DNA from: Acidobacteriaceae bacterium KBS 89
GTDB lineage: Bacteria > Acidobacteriota > Terriglobia > Terriglobales > Acidobacteriaceae
Assembly (NCBI GenBank): GCA_000381605.1
Contig: KB906756.1
Span: 248,001 to 312,000, forward strand
Reading direction: 5' to 3'
Length of the DNA stretch: 64,000 nucleotides
Under the pieces are notes generated by a model that had not been told where the DNA came from, ran no database searches, and saw nothing but the letters and a program-made list of their open reading frames with translations. A program made the position numbers and the translations under genes. Of the stretch, positions 34,249-42,280 are shown in pieces; the stretch's first letter is position 1, and each line of letters opens with the position of its first letter.

Positions 34249-35307
34249 TCATTTCCCAAAGATCGCTTGTTCCTGATGAACTCGCTCCTGGATCCTCGTC
34301 AGGATGAGTCCAACCTGCCTGTCGTTGTGGTAACCGTCACGGGCAGCGCGGAGATTGCCGGCGGCGGCAATGCGCCTGCGGGCCGCTTCGTCGGGCAGGT
34401 AGCGGCGAATTTTTTCGGCGAGTTCGTCGAAGGAAGAGAAAAATACGGCCTCTTCGTCTTCTTTGAAGCGCTGGAGGTGGCCGGCGGAACGCTCCGCGAG
34501 AAGAAAGCCGCCACAACCGGCGATCTCGAAGCTCTTATGGACGAACTCGTCCTGGTTGGAGTGGGTGAGGAAGCTCAGGTTGATTCGCGAGCGCCAGATG
34601 GCGTTGCGATAGTCTTCGCTGTAGAGTTCGCCGCCGCGGAAGGTTCCCTTGAAGACGTCGGCCTCCATGGCGCGGCCCCAAAGCTTCGCGCTGCCAGAGA
34701 CCGCTACCGAGAATCCGCACTCGCGCCAGAGCCGTCCGAGGGTCTGGGCGCGATCGTCGTAGGGTGTACCGACGAAGGAGACGTCGCGGTCGCAGTCGGC
34801 GTCGGACCAGCCAGGCGGAGGGGGAAAATGAAGAGTAGGTTCGTATGCGGTCTGGATTTTGATGACGTCGCGCGCGCCTCGCGAGGTGTAGTCGAGGATG
34901 TTCTTGTCGCGCTGAACGACATGCAGGTCGTAGTGAGGAATGTTCTTCATGTAGAGACGCCAGCCGGGGTCGCGGCGGGGACCAAATGGGTTATCGATCA
35001 TGTAGCTGACCGTCGCAATGCCCATGGCACGTATACGATCGAGAGTCGCGGAGCGCATCGAAAGAAGCTTATCGGCCCAGAAGAGGTCGGGCTTCTCCGA
35101 TTCGACGACTCGAAGGAGATCGCGATTAAGCCGATTGACGGAAGGGCCGGCCGAGAGGCGATGGGCGACCTTGCTGACGAATGGATTTCTCGGCAGATAG
35201 TCAAAGGTGTTGAACGGTACAACCTGATGACCAAGGCGCTCGAGTGCCCACAGACGATAGAGGGACGATTCCTTGAGCGAGAGGCCGGCGGCGTACAGAA
35301 TCTTCAT
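34249..35307 (-). CDS. CgeB-family glycosyltransferase
   Basis: A 352-residue GT-B-like enzyme. The N-terminal half has MKILYAAGLSLKESSLYRLW and KPDLFWADKLL; the middle has SYMIDNPFGPR and DLHVVQRDKNI, the pattern of CgeB/DUF3880-type transferases. The C-terminal half has RDVSFVGTPYDDRAQTL, INLSFLTHSNQDEFVHKSFE and AGCGGFLLAE, the nucleotide-sugar binding region. Such enzymes modify surface polysaccharides or spore coat; donor and acceptor are unknown. It is 96 bases downstream of the MgtE-N/CBS gene and 91 bases upstream of the GMC gene, all on the minus strand. Confidence 0.87.
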   Translation of the reverse strand: MKILYAAGLSLKESSLYRLWALERLGHQVVPFNTFDYLPRNPFVSKVAHRLSAGPSVNRLNRDLLRVVESEKPDLFWADKLLSMRSATLDRIRAMGIATVSYMIDNPFGPRRDPGWRLYMKNIPHYDLHVVQRDKNILDYTSRGARDVIKIQTAYEPTLHFPPPPGWSDADCDRDVSFVGTPYDDRAQTLGRLWRECGFSVAVSGSAKLWGRAMEADVFKGTFRGGELYSEDYRNAIWRSRINLSFLTHSNQDEFVHKSFEIAGCGGFLLAERSAGHLQRFKEDEEAVFFSSFDELAEKIRRYLPDEAARRRIAAAGNLRAARDGYHNDRQVGLILTRIQERVHQEQAIFGK

Positions 35308-35403
35308 GAAATACAGCGTTTCCTTTGAGCCTGCCCTGATGATAGCGACCTTGGCGCTTCAAACAAAATGCGTGGGTTCGTCCCTTTTGACAAACTCAAT
35401 GCT

Positions 35404-36681
35404 TCAACTTCTGGCTCGCAAAAGGGCGATGACCTGTTCAGCGTGGATGACCCCGACGAGACGTCTATCGTGATCAACGACGGGAAGAGAGCGGAGATTG
35501 TATTTGTCGAAGAGTTCGGCCACTTTGCGACCGTTGGCGTCGACGTTGCAGCTGACGATGTGTCCTTGCGGGAGGTTGGCGAGCGGCATCTCGGCCTTCG
35601 CAAGCAGAATTCGAACGAGGGGAATGAGACCGGTAATTCGTTCCTCTTCGTCGAGCAGATAGATATCGGTAATGGTCTCGATGTCGCCTTCGAAGTCGCG
35701 CAGGGCGTTTACGGCCTGATCGACGATGGCGGTGGCAGGCAGAGCGACATATTCGGTGGTCATGCGGCCCGCTGCGGAGTCCCCGGAGAATTCGAGAAGC
35801 TCTTCGACCTCCTGGCGCTCCTCGGGATCCATCTCTTCGAGGATGGCCTCGGAGCGTTCGTCGGTGAGTTCGGAGAGCAGGTCAGCGGCGGCGCCGGGAT
35901 CCATCTCTTCGACGATGCCGGCAATCTGCTCGGAGTCGAGCGACTCGATGAGGGACTGCTGCATCTTGGGCTTGACCTCCTCGAGGGCCTCGGCGGCGAC
36001 TTCTTCGTCGAGCGAGCTGAAGAGTGCCTGGCGCTCGGCAGGGGCCAGTTCCTCCAGGATGTCGGCGATGTCGGAGGGGTGCATCTTGGAGAGGCGGTCC
36101 TGCTCGACCCTGAGACGGACGCGTCGGGCGGGGTCGCGGTCGATGAGGTCGACGAAGTCCCATGGGATGCAGCTGGCGCCGAAGCGGGCTGCGATACTGT
36201 TGACCGGTTCCCTGGGAAGGCCTTTGAGGAGCCGGCGAACCGCGCCGCGCATACCCACTTCGACCTCGGCGATGCGAAGGGAGAGGTCTGGTCCGTCTTG
36301 CTGGCAGTTCTCCCAGACCAGGTCTACGTCGTTGACACGGACGACCTTGTGGCCGTGCACGTCGATGATCTGCTGATCGAGCAGATCGCGCTCAAGCAGA
36401 AGATAGCTCTCGTCGTCGGGGAGTGGCGAGTGACTGGCCGAATCGCGAAGCTGAATGGCTCCGCTGGGAGTGAGCTGGAGCTGGGCCACTGGAACGAGGG
36501 TATGGCGGTCCCCGCGCTTGGCCGAGGCGAGCTTGAGGACGATACCGTGAACGTGAGCGGCATCGACCGAGGGGGCGACGGCAAACTCGCGCACGTGGCC
36601 GAATGTGCTTCCATGGGCATCGACGACTGCGGCCCCCATGAGGGCCGAAACACTCGTCTTTTGATTGGCATTCTTGGTCAT
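35404..36681 (-). CDS. Soluble MgtE N-terminal domain plus CBS-pair protein with PRC-barrel-like N-terminus
   Basis: 425 residues with no transmembrane segment. Residues 10-130 look like PRC-barrel-type beta domains (DAHGSTFGHVREFAV, DVHGHKVVRVNDVDL). Residues 197-300 are the MgtE_N superhelix (SKMHPSDIADILEEL, EEMDPGAAADLLSEL, LEEMDPEERQEVEELL). A CBS pair follows (305-425) with AGRMTTEYVALP and NLRSLPVVDHDRRLVGVIH. In MgtE these two cytosolic domains sense Mg2+ and ATP and gate the pore; here the channel domain is absent. The protein may act in trans, possibly on the NRAMP-like carrier at the end of the same gene run. That link is inference. Confidence 0.88.
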   Translation of the reverse strand: MTKNANQKTSVSALMGAAVVDAHGSTFGHVREFAVAPSVDAAHVHGIVLKLASAKRGDRHTLVPVAQLQLTPSGAIQLRDSASHSPLPDDESYLLLERDLLDQQIIDVHGHKVVRVNDVDLVWENCQQDGPDLSLRIAEVEVGMRGAVRRLLKGLPREPVNSIAARFGASCIPWDFVDLIDRDPARRVRLRVEQDRLSKMHPSDIADILEELAPAERQALFSSLDEEVAAEALEEVKPKMQQSLIESLDSEQIAGIVEEMDPGAAADLLSELTDERSEAILEEMDPEERQEVEELLEFSGDSAAGRMTTEYVALPATAIVDQAVNALRDFEGDIETITDIYLLDEEERITGLIPLVRILLAKAEMPLANLPQGHIVSCNVDANGRKVAELFDKYNLRSLPVVDHDRRLVGVIHAEQVIALLRARS

Positions 36682-36882
36682 GGAATCGGCCCGCGTTCCC
36701 TACCCCACTTTACCTATTACCCCGCATGTTAGCCCAACTTTTTGCCGGCAGGTGCGCTCGGGCAACCACAAGAAGGGGGAAAGATTACCGGGAACCTTGA
36801 CTTTCGAGAAATCCACAAGCACACTGCCATCACAGCCGTTATCGAGGTTGACGATCGGCAGATTGGTAAGACAAGGACATTT

Positions 36883-37323
36883 TTGGCCGACTCCACGACA
36901 AGCCGCGTCAGCTTTACCCTTGATTCGTCTCTGGACAGCGTTAATAAAATTGAGCTGACCGCCGAGCAAGTTGCACAACGGGCCGGGTTCGACGAAGATA
37001 CGATTCCACACATCGCCATGGCCGTTCGCGAGGCGGCTGTGAACGCAGTACTGCACGGTAATTCGTATGACACCAGCAAGCACATTACGGCGTCGTTTGA
37101 GACGACGACTGACTCGCTGATCATCCGGATTGCCGATCAGGGCCCAGGGCTCGACCCGGACAAGGTCCCTGATCCGCTGGCACCGGAAAACATTCTTCGC
37201 GGGTCGGGCAGGGGCATCTTTCTCATCAAGGCCTTCATGGATGAGGTAAACTTTCGGCAGTTGCATCCCGGCACGGAACTGACACTTATAAAACATAGAA
37301 CGCCCGCGCAGCCTGGAACCTAA
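36883..37323 (+). CDS. RsbW-like anti-sigma factor serine kinase (GHKL ATPase)
   Basis: A 146-residue HATPase_c_2 protein. It begins LADSTTSRVSFTLDSSLDS, then shows the N-box AMAVREAAVNAVLHGN, the G1 box IADQGPGLDP and the G2 box GSGRGIFLIKAFMDEV. The start is a TTG at 36883 with AAGGA 5 bases upstream (36873-36877), giving normal RsbW length; the frame is open 47 codons further upstream but without similarity or a good start signal. RsbW-type kinases bind a sigma factor and phosphorylate a STAS antagonist; the antagonist gene is next, 29 bases downstream. No sigma factor or PP2C phosphatase is in the window. Confidence 0.88.
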   Translation: MADSTTSRVSFTLDSSLDSVNKIELTAEQVAQRAGFDEDTIPHIAMAVREAAVNAVLHGNSYDTSKHITASFETTTDSLIIRIADQGPGLDPDKVPDPLAPENILRGSGRGIFLIKAFMDEVNFRQLHPGTELTLIKHRTPAQPGT

Positions 37324-37352
37324 GGAATCGGGACCTAAGGAGAAGACGACAC

Positions 37353-37700
37353 ATGAGCATGAAAGTACATACTCGCCAGGTGGACGGCATTACCATTCTG
37401 GATCTCAGCGGCCGCATCACTCTCGGCGAAGGTAGCGTAACGATTCGTGACGCCGTTCGTGATGTACTGGCGAAGGGTTCAAACAAGATCTTGCTCAATC
37501 TGGGCGATATCAGCTACATCGACAGCTCGGGCATCGGCGAGCTAGTCAGCGCCTTCACTACCGTCAAGAACAGCGGCGGCGAGTTGAAGCTGCTGAACCT
37601 GACCAAGAAGGTCCACGACCTGCTGCAGATCACGAAGCTTTATACCGTCTTCGACGTCAAGGATGACGAGGCGACCGCAATCTCTTCGTTCACCAAGTAA
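37353..37700 (+). CDS. STAS-domain anti-anti-sigma factor (RsbV/SpoIIAA-like)
   Basis: A 115-residue single STAS domain, standard length for SpoIIAA. The phosphorylation loop YIDSSGIGEL has Ser58 in the same position as the phosphoserine of B. subtilis SpoIIAA. Other conserved parts are ILDLSGRITLGEG and the GGELKLLNLTKKVHDLL helix. When unphosphorylated it should release a sigma factor, or another target, from the upstream RsbW-like kinase. ATG start with AAGGAG upstream. The transcript ends at the palindrome 37721-37764. Confidence 0.92.
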   Translation: MSMKVHTRQVDGITILDLSGRITLGEGSVTIRDAVRDVLAKGSNKILLNLGDISYIDSSGIGELVSAFTTVKNSGGELKLLNLTKKVHDLLQITKLYTVFDVKDDEATAISSFTK

Positions 37701-37720
37701 CCGCCAAAAAGCAACAAGAA

Positions 37721-37764
37721 CCCAATAAAAAAGCCGCCGCTAATGCGACGGCTTTCTTATTGGG
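37721..37764. terminator. Bidirectional terminator between STAS gene and lemA
   Basis: Two 20-base arms, 37721-37740 and 37745-37764, match at 18 of 20 positions around a 4-base TAAT loop. The inner stem is AAGCCG/CGGCTT and the outer stem CCCAATAA/TTATTGGG, so A- and T-rich tracts flank the GC core on both sides. It can serve both convergent genes. Confidence 0.8.
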
Positions 37765-37783
37765 CCAAGTCAGTTCGCTTCGT

Positions 37784-38368
37784 CTACTTTGAGAAGTCGA
37801 CCTTCGGCGCCACACTGTTCTCCGGGTTGCCCTTGAAGTACTCGTCCCGGTAGTGGAAGCCTGCCATATTCGCCCAGATGCTGTTTGGGAACTGGCGGAC
37901 ATACACGTTGTAATCTTCGAGCGTTTTGTTGTAACGCTGACGTTCTACCGCGATACGATTCTCCGTCCCCGCGAGCTCATCCGTCAAGCGCATGAACTGC
38001 TGGTTGCCCTTTAGGTCGGGATACTGCTCCTGGAGACGGAAGAACGGCCCCAGGGCGACGTCCAGTTTGGAGTTGGCGTTGATGTTGCTGGCATGATCGC
38101 TTCCGGCAGCAAGGACGCCGGCGCGGGCGTTGGCGATGTTGGTCAGGATAGTCGACTCTTCGGCGACATAACCCTTCACCGAGGCTACAAGGTTGGGGAT
38201 AAGGTCGAGGCGGCGTTGCTGCACGACGTTGACCTGAGAAAACGCTTGATTGACTGCCTCATTCTTCTGCACGAGAGTGTTCTTGGCGCCAATATAGCTG
38301 CCGCCGACAAAAAGAAGAACGACAATGAGAAGAGCCACAACTCCAAGCACAATCCATAAAGATTTCAT
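37784..38368 (-). CDS. lemA: LemA family protein
   Basis: A 194-residue membrane-anchored protein: one N-terminal hydrophobic segment (residues 4-24), then a long helical cytoplasmic or periplasmic domain. The LemA pattern is clear: LVQKNEAVNQAFSQVNVVQQ, RLDLIPNLVASVKGYV, LQEQYPDLKGNQQFMRL, ELAGTENRIAVERQRYN and FPNSIWANMAGF. The family function is unknown; LemA is often found with TPM-domain proteins, as here (the TPM gene is upstream on the same strand). ATG start with GAGGA just upstream. Confidence 0.94.
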   Translation of the reverse strand: MKSLWIVLGVVALLIVVLLFVGGSYIGAKNTLVQKNEAVNQAFSQVNVVQQRRLDLIPNLVASVKGYVAEESTILTNIANARAGVLAAGSDHASNINANSKLDVALGPFFRLQEQYPDLKGNQQFMRLTDELAGTENRIAVERQRYNKTLEDYNVYVRQFPNSIWANMAGFHYRDEYFKGNPENSVAPKVDFSK

Positions 38369-38495
38369 GTATCCTCGATTTCCCTTCGTTTTGATTTCGA
38401 TGCTGTCCCTGGCTGGCCTGTTCGGCTGTACTTTATCATCTGGAACCGAATTTCTGGCCCTTCTTTGCGGTAACCTCTCTCACATTGCTCGTCCC

Positions 38496-39293
38496 TCAGT
38501 AGTCCCCGCTTGCTCCTCCGCCGCCTGAACGACCACCGCCGAAGCCGCCAAAGCCGCCTCCACCATCACCACCTCCATCGCGCCCGCCGCGTCCTCCACC
38601 GAAGCCACCTCTGCCGCCTCCCATTAGATTTCCGAGGAGAAAGAAGATCAGGCCGGTGTTGCCGGTCTTGACGAGGAAGAAAAGGATCAGCAGGATGGTG
38701 CCGCCGCCGAGCAGCACCTCCATCAGGTTAAGTTGAATAGGGGCGGCCTGCTGGCGATGATACTGGTGAACCGGCTGGGCAAGGTTCAGGGTGACTCCGG
38801 CATCGGTGGCGATGATCCGGGCGATCTGCTGAACACCAAGTGGGATCGCCGAGTTGAAGTCGCCCTGGCTCGCCAGGGGGGCCATCGTGCGACCGATATC
38901 TCCGACCTTGGCGTCGTTGAGAATCCCCTCCAAGCCATAGCCAACTTCGATACGCCAACGCTTCGGGGCCATTGAGAAGAGCACGAGGACGCCACGGTCC
39001 GAGTTTTTTGGACCGATCTTCCATTTGTCCTCAAGGGCGGTCGCAAACTCATCGATTGACTGATCGCCATCGAGCGTCTTGATCGTAACGACGGCAATTT
39101 GGGCATGGGCCTGGCGATCAACCTGGGTACATAGGTTTTCGAGACTGGATATGGTCGACGGTGACAAGACGCCGGCGAAGTCGCTCACGTAGCCTGTTGG
39201 CGCCGGAAGACTGGCCACCGATTCGGCCGTCACAACGACCGACGGAGCGAAGATCAGGAGGACTACTGCCAGCCACCGCGAAAGGTAGGTCAT
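38496..39293 (-). CDS. TPM-domain exported protein (YgcG-like)
   Basis: 265 residues: Sec signal peptide (1-23), then a TPM/Psb32 domain (about 35-165) with GYVSDFAGVLSP, IAVVTIKTLDGDQSIDEFA, KNSDRGVLVLFSM and RIEVGYGLEGILNDA. One or two membrane helices follow (about 188-228), and the tail is very Gly-rich and low complexity (GGGRGGFGGGRGG and on). TPM proteins of this layout are envelope proteins linked to LemA and to acid- or phosphatase-like activities; the role is not established. Likely co-transcribed with lemA, 127 bases downstream. Confidence 0.88.
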   Translation of the reverse strand: MTYLSRWLAVVLLIFAPSVVVTAESVASLPAPTGYVSDFAGVLSPSTISSLENLCTQVDRQAHAQIAVVTIKTLDGDQSIDEFATALEDKWKIGPKNSDRGVLVLFSMAPKRWRIEVGYGLEGILNDAKVGDIGRTMAPLASQGDFNSAIPLGVQQIARIIATDAGVTLNLAQPVHQYHRQQAAPIQLNLMEVLLGGGTILLILFFLVKTGNTGLIFFLLGNLMGGGRGGFGGGRGGRDGGGDGGGGFGGFGGGRSGGGGASGDY

Positions 39294-39390
39294 CGATGGT
39301 CATTCTACGCTTTGCGTGTTAACAAAGTTCCAGCGCGTGCGGCCGATCAATGTCGGGACGACCAAAGGCATTCATCACACAAAAAAGAAT

Positions 39391-40059
39391 TTACAAAGTG
39401 GGAGCAGGAGGGGGGTGGTTGCCGCCATGAGCAGGTACCGGAATACCTTTTGCACGGGCGAGCTTGTCGACCATCACAGTGTGCTCGTGAATGACACCCT
39501 GCGCTTTGACGACCGCGTCATGCAGCGCCGGATCGGTGGGGCTGGCGGCCTCCATGCGGAACTCATGGAGATCTTTGTGGTGGTCCTTCACCATAAAGGA
39601 CAGGTACTCCACGTCGAAGTCGTTGCCCGATAGAGCGTTGAGTTTGTCGTACTCTGCCTGGTCTTCTTTGCTCATCGACTTCGGCAGCATGACTCCCATC
39701 GAATCGGCGACGCGGGCAAGTTCGAGATTCATTTTGGTGTGGTCATCGACCATCTTTTGTCCAAATGCCTTCACCTCTTCGCTGCTCCCCTTCTCAACAG
39801 CCAACTGGCCGAGTTTGACCTCAGCGATACCTCCTGCGGCAGCCTTGCGGAGAAACATCTTGTCCTGCATGACCTGACCAAGGTCTCCCGCGTTGGGACC
39901 GGCGTCCTGCATCGCGGTCGTGGAAGGCTGTTGCTGCCCGGGCCGGTTGGGTTGGGTCTGAGACGCAGGGACCGCGGTGGGGTCGAGCTGCGCGAAGAGT
40001 ACCGGGGGAGAGATAACTACGGCGCCCAGGAGAGTGATCAAGGCATAACTGGATTTCAT
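39391..40059 (-). CDS. DUF4142 exported protein
   Basis: 222 residues with a signal peptide (1-23, ending PPVLFAQ), a Pro/Gln-rich linker and a four-helix DUF4142 domain (about 65-205). Characteristic parts are DKMFLRKAAAGGIAEVKLGQLA, VKAFGQKMVDDHTKMN and the later YLSFMVKDHHKDLHEF and IHEHTVMVDKLA. The His and Asp/Glu placement resembles ferritin-like bundles, but metal binding is not shown. Function is unknown. AAGGAG lies 7 bases before the ATG. It precedes the TPM and lemA genes on the same strand, so an envelope-stress cluster is possible. Confidence 0.88.
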   Translation of the reverse strand: MKSSYALITLLGAVVISPPVLFAQLDPTAVPASQTQPNRPGQQQPSTTAMQDAGPNAGDLGQVMQDKMFLRKAAAGGIAEVKLGQLAVEKGSSEEVKAFGQKMVDDHTKMNLELARVADSMGVMLPKSMSKEDQAEYDKLNALSGNDFDVEYLSFMVKDHHKDLHEFRMEAASPTDPALHDAVVKAQGVIHEHTVMVDKLARAKGIPVPAHGGNHPPPAPTL

Positions 40060-40192
40060 GGGTAACTCCTTCTAGAGGTTAGCGAAACAACTCGTTCCCG
40101 TCTAATGTCATACACCTCTTTGGTGTCCTTGGATACCCCGGAGTTGCCCCTTGGGCCACGTCTGACACTGTATCCTGTTAGTGGAGCTTCGA

Positions 40193-42280
40193 TTGACGAC
40201 CCAAACCACCATCGGACCGCCCCAGGCGCGCCAGGAACCAACCCCGACCACAGTCCACGGACACACGCTTGAGGATAACTATCGCTGGATGAGGGACAAG
40301 ACCTCGCCGGAGCTTTTGGCTCACCTTGAGGCGGAGAACGCCTATACGGGCTCGGTGATGGCCCCGACGGAGCCGCTACAGGCGACGCTGTATGCGGAGA
40401 TGCTGTCGCACATCAAGGAAACCGATGAGTCAGTTCCCTATCGCGACCGGGGATGGTTCTATTATGTGCGGACGGTCGAGGGTCTTCAGTACCAGATCCA
40501 TTGCCGCAGATTGGCTACGGGCATCAAATTCGATGAGTCGCAGCCGGAAGAGATTTTGCTGGATGTGAATCAGCTTGCTCAAGGCCAGCCGTTTATGGCT
40601 GTTGGGCAGATGACTGTCAGTCCCGACGGGACCAAACTGGCTTACTCGACCGACAACACCGGCTTTCGACAGTACACCATGCATGTTCGCGATCTGACGA
40701 GCGGTCTCGATCTGCCCGACAGTGCTGAGCGCGTCGGCTCCATTGCCTGGGCTGCGGATTCGACAACGCTGCTTTATACGACTGAGGACGAGGTCACGAA
40801 GCGGCACGATCATGTGTTTCGGCATCGCCTGGGTGATCCGGTCGAAAAAGATGTAGTCATCTTCGAGGAGAAGGACGAACGCTTCAACGTGGGGGTGGAC
40901 AAGACCCATGATTGCAAGTATCTGCTGATTGAGTCCGGCAGCCACACGACCAGCGAGTGGCAGTTTCTCTCGGCTTACACCCCGGAAGGAGACTTCAAAG
41001 TCATCGCGCCGCGGATGGACGATCAAGAGTACGTGGTGGACCACCGGCACGGGCTGTTCTACATCCGCACGAACGATGTGGGGAAGAACTTCCGTGTTGT
41101 GACTGCGCCACTGGAAAACCCGGGACGTGATTTCTGGGAAGAATTGATTCCTCTTGACCCTGAAGCGCCGCTTGAGAGCTTCGAGGTATTTTCGTTGTTT
41201 TGTGTCAGCATGCGGAGAAGGTTGGGATTGCCGACGCTGACGGTTACGTCATTCGGCGCCGATCAGAGGCTCGAACGGTCACGCGAGATTGAGTTTCCCG
41301 AGCCTGTCTATTCGGCTGGATCGCATATCAACCCGGAGTTCGGGACGGAGGCGTTTCGGTATGGATACCAGTCTCTGGTTTCGCCGGCGTCGGTGTACGA
41401 GTACGACGTGGCGACGGGAACCTCGACGCTGTTGAAACAGCAGGAGGTGCCGGGAGGGTTTGATTCGACGCTCTATTCTTCGGAACGGGTCTGGGTGGAA
41501 GGTTCCGACGGGGTGAAGATTCCCGCCTCGGTGGTCTACCGCCCAGATTTCTTCAAGCGTGACTCTAATAATCCGCTCTATATCTATGGATATGGGTCTT
41601 ATGGGTATCCTTTACCTATTGGGTTTAGCGCGTCGCGATTGGCACTGCTGGACCGGGGAGTCGTGGTCGCGTACGCGCACATTCGCGGTGGTGGCGAGAT
41701 GGGCGATTCGTGGCATGATGCTGGAAAAATGATGGTGAAGCGGAACACTTTTTCGGACTTCATCGCGGTGACGGAGAAGTTGGTTGCGAAGGGCTATGGC
41801 GCGAAGGACCGAGTGGCAATCGAGGGCGGAAGCGCGGGCGGGCTGCTGATGGGTGCGGTAGTGAATGAGCGGCCGGATTTGTTCCGCGCGGTGTTGTCGC
41901 ATGTGCCTTTCGTGGATGTGATGAATACGATGCTCGATTCTTCCCTGCCCCTGACGGTGGCGGAGTATGAGGAGTGGGGCAATCCGAATGAAGCGGAGGC
42001 GTTTGAGTACATGCGGTCGTATTCGCCTTACGACAATTTAAAGGCTGGGGACTATCCGGCGATGCTGGTGAAGACGAGCCTAAATGACTCGCAGGTCATG
42101 TATTGGGAGCCGGCGAAGTATGTAGCGAAGCTGCGGACGCTGAAGAAGAATGACACGCCTCTGCTGCTGCATATCAACATGGATGCAGGGCATGGCGGGG
42201 CTTCCGGGCGATATGACTATCTGAAAGAGATTGCGTTTGACTATGCGTTTCTGCTGAGGGAGCTTGGGGTGGAAGGCTAG
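40193..42280 (+). CDS. ptrB: Oligopeptidase B (S9A serine peptidase)
   Basis: About 695 residues, typical for oligopeptidase B. An N-terminal seven-bladed propeller (about 70-400) precedes the alpha/beta-hydrolase domain. The catalytic Ser547 is in IEGGSAGGLLMG (codon at 41831), the Asp in VKTSLNDSQVMYWEP and the His in MDAGHGGASGR. The N-terminal TLEDNYRWMRDK also fits S9A. It cleaves short peptides after basic residues in the cytoplasm; no signal peptide is seen. A TTG at 40193 with GGAG 6 bases upstream is the likely start; an in-frame GTG at 40181 lacks such a site. The 3' end overlaps the convergent ABC exporter gene by 4 bases. Confidence 0.92.
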   Translation: MTTQTTIGPPQARQEPTPTTVHGHTLEDNYRWMRDKTSPELLAHLEAENAYTGSVMAPTEPLQATLYAEMLSHIKETDESVPYRDRGWFYYVRTVEGLQYQIHCRRLATGIKFDESQPEEILLDVNQLAQGQPFMAVGQMTVSPDGTKLAYSTDNTGFRQYTMHVRDLTSGLDLPDSAERVGSIAWAADSTTLLYTTEDEVTKRHDHVFRHRLGDPVEKDVVIFEEKDERFNVGVDKTHDCKYLLIESGSHTTSEWQFLSAYTPEGDFKVIAPRMDDQEYVVDHRHGLFYIRTNDVGKNFRVVTAPLENPGRDFWEELIPLDPEAPLESFEVFSLFCVSMRRRLGLPTLTVTSFGADQRLERSREIEFPEPVYSAGSHINPEFGTEAFRYGYQSLVSPASVYEYDVATGTSTLLKQQEVPGGFDSTLYSSERVWVEGSDGVKIPASVVYRPDFFKRDSNNPLYIYGYGSYGYPLPIGFSASRLALLDRGVVVAYAHIRGGGEMGDSWHDAGKMMVKRNTFSDFIAVTEKLVAKGYGAKDRVAIEGGSAGGLLMGAVVNERPDLFRAVLSHVPFVDVMNTMLDSSLPLTVAEYEEWGNPNEAEAFEYMRSYSPYDNLKAGDYPAMLVKTSLNDSQVMYWEPAKYVAKLRTLKKNDTPLLLHINMDAGHGGASGRYDYLKEIAFDYAFLLRELGVEG

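Noticed and set aside
36742..36882. 47-codon N-terminal extension of the RsbW-like kinase
   Set aside because: No similarity and no good start signal, whereas TTG at 36883 has AAGGA at the right distance and gives the family length.
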